Shown: piece after piece, positions 1 to 5,833 of the stretch
Position numbering within the stretch: the first letter of the stretch is position 1
Layout: the number at the start of each line of letters is the position of its first letter
Source: Treponema sp.
Lineage (GTDB): Bacteria > Spirochaetota > Spirochaetia > Treponematales > Breznakiellaceae
DNA length: 7,422 bases
Direction of reading: 5' to 3'
Assembly: GCA_031266635.1 (NCBI GenBank)
Contig: JAISAN010000084.1
Coordinates: forward strand, 1-7,422
Position numbers and translations under genes: made by a program
The notes under the pieces: generated by a model
What the model saw: the letters and a program-made list of their open reading frames with translations, nothing else
The model's database searches: none
What the model was told of the DNA's origin: nothing

Positions 1-555
1 GCGGAACAGCTTGCCGCGGACCTGCCCAATTCCTTTATCCCCCAGCAGTTCAACAATTTATCCAACCCCAGGGCCCACAAAATAAGCACCGGCCCCGAAA
101 TCTGGCGGGACACCGAAGGGCGGGTGGATATTCTGGTGGGTGGGGTCGGCACCGGTGGCACCATCAGTGGGGCTGGAGACGCATTGAAGGCCCTGAAAAA
201 GGAACTCTATGTGGTGGCGGTGGAACCCGCCGGTTCGCCAGTGCTTTCCGGGGGGACGCCGGGCCCCCACAAGATACAGGGCATCGGTGCGGGTTTTACC
301 CCCGCCACCTACAACTCCAAAATCGTGGACGAAATTATCCAGGTCAGGGACGAAGACGCCTTTGCCGCCTCGCGGCTGTTGGCAAAAACTGAGGGGCTAG
401 TGGTGGGCATTTCTTCCGGCGCGGCGGCGGCAGCGGCGGTATTGGTGGCCACAAGGCCGGAGAACACCGGAAAACTGCTGGTGGTGATCCTTCCCGATAC
501 GGGGGAGCGGTATCTGTCAACCGCCCTGTATCCGGAATCTGAAACAGGCGCATAG
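1..555 (+). CDS. cysK: Cysteine synthase A (O-acetylserine sulfhydrylase), 5'-truncated by the window
   Basis: This is the C-terminal 184 residues of a PLP-dependent cysteine synthase, which makes L-cysteine from O-acetylserine and sulfide in the cytoplasm. The reading frame is open from base 1, so the start and the N-terminal domain with the PLP lysine lie outside the window; full-length family members are usually about 300-325 residues. Visible family marks are the glycine-rich GTGGT loop that binds the PLP phosphate (fragment residues 50-54), the HKIQGIGAGF segment (90-99) typical of CysK, and the GISSGAA segment (136-142), whose serine normally contacts the pyridine nitrogen. The C-terminal PDTGERYLST stretch also matches. 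It lies 44 bases upstream of an ABC importer and a nitrogenase-like operon in the same orientation, which suggests it assimilates sulfide for that system. CysM is a less likely alternative, because the HKIQGIGAGF and GTGGT contexts are CysK-like. The family call is firm; the link to the operon is inferred. Confidence 0.95.
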   Translation, partial: AEQLAADLPNSFIPQQFNNLSNPRAHKISTGPEIWRDTEGRVDILVGGVGTGGTISGAGDALKALKKELYVVAVEPAGSPVLSGGTPGPHKIQGIGAGFTPATYNSKIVDEIIQVRDEDAFAASRLLAKTEGLVVGISSGAAAAAAVLVATRPENTGKLLVVILPDTGERYLSTALYPESETGA

Positions 556-564
556 CCTGTTTCA
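540..564 (+). repeat. Perfect 10-bp inverted repeat over the cysK stop codon
   Basis: Bases 540-549 (TGAAACAGGC) are the exact reverse complement of 555-564 (GCCTGTTTCA), with a five-base loop GCATA. The cysK stop codon TAG (553-555) lies at the loop and the base of the 3' arm. No T-run follows, so it is not a classic intrinsic terminator. It may be an RNA-processing or mRNA-stabilising hairpin, a weak attenuator between cysK and the importer genes, or an operator. A much smaller GGC-GAAA-GCC hairpin with a GNRA-type loop follows at 570-579, just before the next ribosome-binding site. Confidence 0.6.
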
Positions 565-599
565 ATAGGGGCGAAAGCCTGCGCAAAGAGAGGTGGTAT

Positions 600-1547
600 A
601 TGAGTGCGTTATTGGAAATGGTTGGTGTATCCGGGTGGCGGGACAAACCAAAGGCCCGGACGGATGCCGCCGGGACGGAATGTGCCGGAACGGGGCAGGC
701 CAAGATCGAATTACGGAATCTGCGGCAGGTTTTTTACGTCAAAAACCGGGGAAGCCGGAAGCTGGAAGAATTTACCGCGCTGAAGGGTTTTTCCCTGGAT
801 GTTGATCAGGGGGAATTCGTAACCGTTGTGGGCCCCTCGGGCTGCGGAAAATCCACCCTGTTGGACATTGTGTCCGGGCTGGTTCCGCCAAAGTCCGGAG
901 AGATCATCATCAATGGACGGCGCATTACCGGGCCCGCGCTGGACCGGGGCTTTATCATGCAGGGCTACGCCCTGCTCCCCTGGCGGACGGTACGGAAAAA
1001 TATCGCCTATGGCCTTGAGGTAAAACATATCCCCTTTCGGGAACGGCCCAGGATCATCCAAAAATATATCCGGCTGGTGGGTCTTGAGGGTTTTGAAGAG
1101 CGCTACCCCAATGAGCTTTCCGGGGGGATGCGCCAGCGGGTCGCCATCGCCCGGTCGCTAGCCTACGATCCTGAACTTTTGCTCATGGATGAGCCCTTTG
1201 CGGCGGTGGACGCCCAGACCCGGGAAACCTTGCAGGACGAACTTTTGCGGATCTGGGAAAAGACCAGGAAGACCATCATATTTATCACCCACAGCATTGA
1301 CGAAGCGGTTCTGCTGGCGGACCGGGTGGTGGTGATGACCGCCAGCCCCGGACGGGTGAAAAAAATTATCCCCATTAACCTGCCCCGCCCAAGGACCGCA
1401 GCGGATATGCGGGTCTCCGCGGATTTCCAGTGGATAACCCACAATATATGGGAACTTTTGCAGAACGGTTGTTCCGGGGAGGAACGCCACATACCGGAGG
1501 ATGGACGCAGTGTAGCCGGCGAGATCGCCCCGGACACGGTGTTATAA
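600..1547 (+). CDS. ABC transporter ATP-binding protein, NitT/TauT (SsuB/TauB-like) family
   Basis: This is the cytoplasmic ATPase that powers import by the permease and binding protein encoded just downstream. All ABC motifs are present in order: Walker A GPSGCGKST (residues 78-86), Q-loop glutamine 121 in the FIMQGYALLPW context, signature LSGGM (173-177), Walker B LLLMDEP (193-199) and H-loop histidine 231. The GYALLPWRTV segment after the Q-loop is typical of nitrate/sulfonate/taurine ATPases. The ATG at 600 is preceded by an AGAGAGGTGG ribosome site. The 315-residue length is longer than the usual 250-270, from about 34 extra N-terminal residues and a C-terminal tail. The extra N-terminus begins LLEMVGVS, which resembles the first beta-strand of an ABC domain, before the real strand IELRNL at 36-41. 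ATG 618 is a possible alternative start. Family is certain; substrate is not visible from this subunit. Confidence 0.95.
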   Translation: MSALLEMVGVSGWRDKPKARTDAAGTECAGTGQAKIELRNLRQVFYVKNRGSRKLEEFTALKGFSLDVDQGEFVTVVGPSGCGKSTLLDIVSGLVPPKSGEIIINGRRITGPALDRGFIMQGYALLPWRTVRKNIAYGLEVKHIPFRERPRIIQKYIRLVGLEGFEERYPNELSGGMRQRVAIARSLAYDPELLLMDEPFAAVDAQTRETLQDELLRIWEKTRKTIIFITHSIDEAVLLADRVVVMTASPGRVKKIIPINLPRPRTAADMRVSADFQWITHNIWELLQNGCSGEERHIPEDGRSVAGEIAPDTVL

Positions 1548-1563
1548 AAATTTTTACGGCATC

Positions 1564-1569
1564 AGGAGG
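1564..1569 (+). promoter_or_regulatory. Ribosome-binding site that fixes the binding-protein start
   Basis: A perfect AGGAGG lies seven bases before ATG 1577. It settles the start, because the open frame runs back to 1430 inside the ATPase gene. Only the 1577 start puts a lipoprotein signal peptide at the N-terminus. Confidence 0.85.
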
Positions 1570-1576
1570 TTTTAGT

Positions 1577-2611
1577 ATGCCAAAAAAAACAATGGAGAGG
1601 TTTTTGTTTGCCGCCGCCGTTTTGACGGCGCTGGCGCTGGGCGGATGCGGGGGTAAAAAAAGCCCGGAAACCGCGGATAAGGACGGCAGAAACGCTGAGG
1701 GGTATTTCGTCCTCAGGGCAGTGAATCCTTTAAATGCCAATGAGACGCCCGTTGGTCATGTGATGGGGTTCTTCCGGGAAGAGGGCATCGAAATCGAATT
1801 CATCGGTACAACGGAGAGTGGCGTTACGGACTTTCAACTGCTGGACATGAAACAGATTGATTTTGCCGCCAGTGGGCATCCACCGGAGCTGGCCCGGGCC
1901 ATACTGGCGGGGGCAAAACTCAAGGCCGTGGCCAGCGGAATGGTGGACAACCCCGATATTCCCCATGTCCGGTATCTTGTCCGGGAGGATAGTCCCATCA
2001 AAACGCTGGACGATATTGTGGGGAAAAAAGTAGCGCTTAGGTCAGTAGGAGCCTGCCAAAACGGTTATCTTCAATACTATCTGAAAACCCGGGGACTTGA
2101 TCCCGAGAGTGTTGAATTTATTGTCTTCGGATCGCCGGGTTTGGCGGAGCAGTCGATTTCTTTGGGAGTTACTGATGTTGTCGCCGGCCATCCGCCGTAT
2201 GCTGAAAAAGTTTTCGCCGCCGGCAATGTCCGGCAGGTGGCCATGTCCTGGGATATTTTTCACAGTCCCGGAGCCGGGGTATCCATACGTTCAGTCAGAG
2301 AGGAATTAATAGAACAACATCCGGAAGTAGTTCAGGGGCTGGTAAACGCCCTGTACAAAACCCGGATATGGATGAATGCCCATCCGGAAGAAACAAAAGA
2401 TGTACTGGCGGAATGGATTGGTATTGAAAAAGGGGATTTGAGTACCTTCTGGTATGATCCCAATAAAAACATCGATCCATCTTACATTGATAAGTGGTTT
2501 GAAATCTCGGAAGATTTGGATCTGTGGAAGCACGGCGACATATATCCGGAGGATATCTACACCAATAAGTTTGTGCCCAAAGACATCAACGAAGACTGGG
2601 CGAAACTATAG
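1577..2611 (+). CDS. NitT/TauT-type ABC transporter substrate-binding lipoprotein
   Basis: This 344-residue protein is the extracytoplasmic solute-binding component of the importer. Residues 1-24 form a lipoprotein signal: positive MPKKTMER, a hydrophobic Ala/Leu core, and lipobox LGGC with acylated Cys24. A linker rich in Lys, Glu, Asp and Gly follows. The body resembles the SsuA/NMT1-like fold: a first-lobe stretch around VGHVMGFFREEGIEIEF, a region of the DFAASGHPPELARA type, VRYLVREDSPIKTLDDIVGKK for the hinge-side strand, and a second lobe with a GVTDVVAGHPPYAEK segment. Proteins of this family bind sulfonates, taurine, nitrate, cyanate or pyrimidine precursors, so the ligand cannot be read from sequence. 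The gene starts 29 bases after the ATPase and ends 10 bases before the permease. Given the cysK and nitrogenase-like neighbours, an organosulfur ligand is my preferred inference. Confidence 0.92.
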   Translation: MPKKTMERFLFAAAVLTALALGGCGGKKSPETADKDGRNAEGYFVLRAVNPLNANETPVGHVMGFFREEGIEIEFIGTTESGVTDFQLLDMKQIDFAASGHPPELARAILAGAKLKAVASGMVDNPDIPHVRYLVREDSPIKTLDDIVGKKVALRSVGACQNGYLQYYLKTRGLDPESVEFIVFGSPGLAEQSISLGVTDVVAGHPPYAEKVFAAGNVRQVAMSWDIFHSPGAGVSIRSVREELIEQHPEVVQGLVNALYKTRIWMNAHPEETKDVLAEWIGIEKGDLSTFWYDPNKNIDPSYIDKWFEISEDLDLWKHGDIYPEDIYTNKFVPKDINEDWAKL

Positions 2612-2616
2612 GAAGG
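2610..2616 (+). promoter_or_regulatory. Ribosome-binding site that fixes the permease start
   Basis: AGGAAGG overlaps the last bases of the binding-protein stop codon and lies five bases before ATG 2622. The same frame is open back to 2454 within the binding-protein gene, but that upstream part would be a shadow. This site and the membrane-protein N-terminus favour 2622. Confidence 0.75.
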
Positions 2617-2621
2617 CATCT

Positions 2622-3446
2622 ATGGCAAAAAGGATCATTATTGTCAAAGCGTCTGAACCGGCAACTCCCTGGATGCGTTTTCTGAACCGTCTGGGGACTG
2701 TCGGCTTTAGTTCCCTGTCCATCATCACGTTTATCGCGATCTGGGAAATAGTTGGCCGTACCGGAATCATAAACGCCAGATTTTTTCCCCCCTTCTCAAA
2801 GGTCGTTCTCGCCCTCGGGGATTTGGCAATACGTGGAACCCTATACAAGCATGTGTCAATTAGCCTGCAGCGGGCCCTTACCGGCTATACAATGGGGCTG
2901 TGTTTCGCCATCCCGCTGGGGATCGTTATCGGCGTGTTTCAGCGTTTTGAACAGTTTATCAACCCCCTGCTGCAGTTGTTCAGGAACCTTTCGGTTTTTT
3001 CCCTGCTCCCGGTATTCATACTGCTCTTCGGCATCGGCGAAACCTCAAAACTCGCGGTGATCTTCTGGGGGGTGTTGTGGAACGTGCTGCTGAATACGGT
3101 GGCGGGGGTAAAGAACGTAGACATTACCCTGATCAAGGGCGCCCGGGCCATGGGAACCGGACAGATACGCCTTTTTGCCACCGTCATTCTGCCCGGTGCG
3201 CTCCCTCATATCTTTAGCGGTATGCGGATAAGCGCCACTACATCAATCATCATCCTTATCGCCGCCGAAATGCTGGGAGCCAGCCGGGGCCTCGGTTTCG
3301 CCCTGCATTTTTACGAAGCTAACATGATGATCCCCCAGATGTACGGTATCATTATTGTGATGGCCATTCTGGGTCTGATATTGAATTTCATCCTCGAAGG
3401 GGTGGAAAAACGCAGCTTCCGCTGGCGGCACAACATTGGTGATTAG
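2622..3446 (+). CDS. ABC transporter permease, NitT/TauT (SsuC/TauC-like) family
   Basis: This 274-residue inner-membrane protein should form the homodimeric channel of the importer. Six hydrophobic segments are visible at about residues 27-45, 88-106, 124-138, 143-163, 205-220 and 240-260, which is the usual layout for this BPD-type family. The EAA-like loop that docks on the ATPase runs from about 173 to 195: GARAMGTG, then IRLFATVILPGALP. It keeps the conserved glycine and the LP motif. The length matches SsuC/TauC relatives (about 250-280). The gene completes an ATPase, binding protein, permease set in one transcription direction, and ends 47 bases before the Fe-protein gene, so the importer and the nitrogenase-like enzyme are probably co-expressed. 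Confidence 0.93.
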   Translation: MAKRIIIVKASEPATPWMRFLNRLGTVGFSSLSIITFIAIWEIVGRTGIINARFFPPFSKVVLALGDLAIRGTLYKHVSISLQRALTGYTMGLCFAIPLGIVIGVFQRFEQFINPLLQLFRNLSVFSLLPVFILLFGIGETSKLAVIFWGVLWNVLLNTVAGVKNVDITLIKGARAMGTGQIRLFATVILPGALPHIFSGMRISATTSIIILIAAEMLGASRGLGFALHFYEANMMIPQMYGIIIVMAILGLILNFILEGVEKRSFRWRHNIGD

Positions 3447-3461
3447 ACTTGTTCAACATAG

Positions 3462-3481
3462 GCGGTTCCAAAACAAACCGC
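3462..3481 (+). repeat. Inverted repeat between permease and Fe-protein genes
   Basis: GCGGTT (3462-3467) and AACCGC (3476-3481) are perfect complements around the eight-base loop CCAAAACA. The hairpin ends three bases before the GGAGGTG ribosome site of the Fe-protein gene. It has no following T-run, so it is more likely to affect mRNA processing, stability or translation than termination. A six-base stem can occur by chance. Confidence 0.35.
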
Positions 3482-3483
3482 GT

Positions 3484-3490
3484 GGAGGTG
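3484..3490 (+). promoter_or_regulatory. Ribosome-binding site that fixes the Fe-protein start
   Basis: GGAGGTG lies three bases before ATG 3494. That is close, but the purine core GGAG is about six bases away. The open frame reaches back to a TTG at 3449, yet the 15 extra codons have no match to NifH N-termini, which begin just before the P-loop strand. Confidence 0.75.
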
Positions 3491-3493
3491 TTT

Positions 3494-4351
3494 ATGAGAG
3501 TAACGGAGATCAGGCAGGTTGCCATTTACGGCAAGGGAGGGATCGGCAAGTCCACGACCACCCAGAACCTGACGGCGGGCTTAACCGAGCTGGGCAAGCA
3601 GGTGATGGTGGTGGGCTGCGATCCCAAGGCGGATTCAACCCGCCTCCTTTTGGGGGGCCTGAGCCAAAAGACGGTGCTGGATACCATCCGGGACCTCAGC
3701 GAGAAGGTGGCTCTGGAGGAAATTATGAAAATTGGCTTCGGGGGTACTCGCTGCGTTGAATCCGGGGGGCCTGAGCCCGGTGTGGGTTGTGCGGGCCGGG
3801 GCATCATCACCTCCATCGGGCTTCTGGAGCGGCTGGGGGCCTATACGGAGGATCTGGATTACGTGTTCTACGATGTGCTGGGGGATGTGGTCTGCGGCGG
3901 TTTCGCCATGCCGATCCGGGAGGGCAAGGCAAAGGAAATTTACATCGTGGCCAGCGGCGAAATGATGGCCCTCTACGCGGCGAACAATATCGCCAAGGGC
4001 ATCCAGCGCTACGCCACCAAGGGCGGGGTCCGGCTGGGGGGCATTATCTGCAACAGCCGCATGGTTGACCGGGAAGAGGAACTCCTGCGGGCCTTTGCCG
4101 CGGAGATGGGCACCCAGCTCATCTACTTTGTCCCCCGGGACAACATTGTGCAGCACGCGGAGATTCACCGGAAAACGGTGATCGAATACCGGAATGACTC
4201 CGGCCAGGCGCAGGAGTACCGGAACCTGGCCCAAAAAATCGAGGAAAACAAGCTCTTTGTTATCCCCAAACCCATGTCCCAGGACCGGTTGGAGGCTATC
4301 CTGGGGGAATTCGGCCTGATGGACGATCTGAAGGATCAATACCAAATATAA
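3494..4351 (+). CDS. nifH: Nitrogenase-like Fe protein (NifH/MarH family reductase)
   Basis: This 285-residue protein is an ATP-driven electron donor of the NifH family: a homodimer with one 4Fe-4S cluster that reduces the D/K partner encoded next. Visible marks are the P-loop GKGGIGKS (residues 13-20), switch I DPKADSTR (43-50), cluster ligand Cys99 in GVGCAGRG, cluster ligand Cys134 in DVVCGGFAMP, switch II DVLGD (127-131), and Arg102, equivalent to the residue ADP-ribosylated by DraT in many diazotrophs. The length is normal for NifH (about 270-297). Overall it is much closer to true NifH or AnfH than to BchL/ChlL or CfbC, although its D/K partners are divergent. The symbol is given as the family name: by context this is probably a group IV nitrogenase-like reductase such as MarH. 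The ATG is chosen by its ribosome site. It lies 12 bases upstream of the D gene, which starts after an AAGGAGA site. Confidence 0.9.
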   Translation: MRVTEIRQVAIYGKGGIGKSTTTQNLTAGLTELGKQVMVVGCDPKADSTRLLLGGLSQKTVLDTIRDLSEKVALEEIMKIGFGGTRCVESGGPEPGVGCAGRGIITSIGLLERLGAYTEDLDYVFYDVLGDVVCGGFAMPIREGKAKEIYIVASGEMMALYAANNIAKGIQRYATKGGVRLGGIICNSRMVDREEELLRAFAAEMGTQLIYFVPRDNIVQHAEIHRKTVIEYRNDSGQAQEYRNLAQKIEENKLFVIPKPMSQDRLEAILGEFGLMDDLKDQYQI

Positions 4352-4363
4352 AGGAGAGAAAAT

Positions 4364-5833
4364 ATGAGCGACCTGTTGACCTATACCGGACTTGAGGTTC
4401 GGGAACACCGGCTGGATACCGTTTTATCCTACCACGGCACATCCACAGACCTGAATGAAAAAGGAAAAAACGGCGCCCTCGTCTGCCCGGCCCGGTATTA
4501 CGGCCAGTGCGGCAACTGCCCGGAAAGCTGCGCGGAAACCAGAGCCATCATCATGCGGGATGCGGTGGCCATCAGCCACGCGCCGCTGGGTTGCTCCTCA
4601 CGAGCGGCGGAACACAACATCGCCTTCCGGACGGTCTGCCGGCAGCGGGGGTATGAGGTGAAAAACATCCGCTACATAAATACCAATATGTCGGAAAAAG
4701 ATACGGTCTACGGCGGCGCCGAAAAGCTGCGCCTTGCCATCCGGGAAGCGGATACACGTTATCGGCCCAAGGCAATCTTTGTGTTAAGTTCCTGCGCCGC
4801 GGGGATCATCGGCGAGGATCTGGAAAGCATCGCCGGCGAAATGGAGGAAGAGCTGGGCTATCCGGTCATACCCATTCCCTGCGAGGGCTTCAAGTCAACA
4901 GTGTGGGCCACGGGTTTTGATCTGGGCTACCACGCCATATTATGGAAACTGGTAAAGCCTCCCCGGAAAAAACAGGAAGACCTGATCAACGTGTTCAGTT
5001 TTGCCCAGTCCGATGGTTTTGGGCCCCTGCTCAACCCGCTGGGCCTGAAGGCCAATTACCTGACGGACCTGGCGACCGTTGAAACCGTTTCCTATATGTC
5101 CGAGGCGGCGGCATCGGTACAGATGTGTACGTCCCTGTCCATGTATATCGCCCATGTGCTGGAAGAACGTTATGGCGTGCCGGAAATAAAAGTTCCCTCC
5201 CCCTTTGGGATAGCCTGGACCGACCGGTGGATCCGGGCAGTGGCAAAACTGACAGGCCGGGAAGAACGGGCGGAAAAATTCATCGCCGCCGAACACGAGC
5301 GGATCGGGCCGGAATACCAGGAGCTCTGCGAAGTCCTTGGGGGGAAAACCATATACGTCTGGGGCGGCGACGCCTGGGCGCTGAACATTATCAACGTGGT
5401 GAAAGAATTCGGCATGAAGGTGGCGGGCCTCAACCTGAACCACCACGACGTGAAGGTGGACAGTGATACGGAAAAAGTGCCGCTGGATCACCTGACCGAA
5501 GCCGCGGGGGAAATCCACAACACCAGTATCTGCAACAAACAGCCCTTTATGGTCTACAAGATTCTCAAAAATCTCAAGCCCGATGTGATCATCCTCAGGC
5601 ACGGGGGAAACCCGGTAATCTGTACCAAGGCAGGGATTCCCACCATTTTCGAAGGGGACGTGAATTTCGGCATAGGCTACGAGGGAACCCTGCATCTGGG
5701 AAAGCACCTCCACTCGGTTCTCAAGAAAAAACGGTTCTTTGAACACATAGGGGAACACGTCAGACTGCCCTACACCAACTGGTGGCTCAACGAAGCGGAT
5801 GCCTTTTATTTTGAAGGAGCGGGTACGAAATGA
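4364..5833 (+). CDS. NifD-like catalytic alpha subunit of a group IV nitrogenase-like reductase (possibly methylthio-alkane reductase MarD)
   Basis: This 489-residue protein is the NifD-family subunit expected to form a heterotetramer with the next gene product. P-cluster-type cysteines are Cys56, Cys77 (in SHAPLGCSS) and Cys144 (in SSCAAGIIGEDLESIA), matching NifD 62, 88 and 154. Cys255 (QMCTSLSMYI) lines up with the FeMo-cofactor ligand Cys275. Nitrogenase residues are lost: the CEGF block continues KSTVWATGFD, placing Trp181 and Phe185 at Gln191 and His195; the segment GGDAWAL (334-340) replaces the Arg359 region; and IFEGDVNFG (428-436) replaces the His442 segment. A cysteine-rich N-terminal patch, C41, C49, C52 and C56, is unusual. 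Known relatives include MarD, which cleaves C-S bonds. NifE-like scaffold is a less likely alternative because the partner keeps all three of its P-cluster cysteines. Alignments were made by eye. The stop overlaps the next start by four bases (ATGA), so the two are translationally coupled. Confidence 0.88.
   Translation: MSDLLTYTGLEVREHRLDTVLSYHGTSTDLNEKGKNGALVCPARYYGQCGNCPESCAETRAIIMRDAVAISHAPLGCSSRAAEHNIAFRTVCRQRGYEVKNIRYINTNMSEKDTVYGGAEKLRLAIREADTRYRPKAIFVLSSCAAGIIGEDLESIAGEMEEELGYPVIPIPCEGFKSTVWATGFDLGYHAILWKLVKPPRKKQEDLINVFSFAQSDGFGPLLNPLGLKANYLTDLATVETVSYMSEAAASVQMCTSLSMYIAHVLEERYGVPEIKVPSPFGIAWTDRWIRAVAKLTGREERAEKFIAAEHERIGPEYQELCEVLGGKTIYVWGGDAWALNIINVVKEFGMKVAGLNLNHHDVKVDSDTEKVPLDHLTEAAGEIHNTSICNKQPFMVYKILKNLKPDVIILRHGGNPVICTKAGIPTIFEGDVNFGIGYEGTLHLGKHLHSVLKKKRFFEHIGEHVRLPYTNWWLNEADAFYFEGAGTK

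Noticed and set aside
556..599. SAM riboswitch, T-box or other sulfur-responsive leader before the ATPase gene
   Set aside because: The 44-base gap is too short for these elements and shows only the small hairpins described.
1545..1556. Palindrome TAAAAATTTTTA after the ATPase gene as a terminator or operator
   Set aside because: It is a short AT-only palindrome without a GC stem, and it sits just before a strong ribosome site in a tightly packed operon.
1430..1576. Upstream extension of the binding protein, overlapping the ATPase gene
   Set aside because: It would hide the lipoprotein signal peptide, and a perfect AGGAGG precedes ATG 1577.
2454..2621. Upstream extension of the permease, overlapping the binding-protein gene
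   Set aside because: The extra residues are polar and out of keeping with family N-termini; ATG 2622 has its own ribosome site.
3424..3440. Possible sigma-54 (-24/-12) promoter before the Fe-protein gene
   Set aside because: GGCAC is followed at the right distance by GG rather than GC, and it lies within the permease coding sequence.
4940..5758. Long antisense open frame (272 codons), with similar ones at 3635-4408 and 6436-7206
   Set aside because: These lie opposite well-conserved genes and arise from GC-rich third positions; they show no domain-like sequence or ribosome site.
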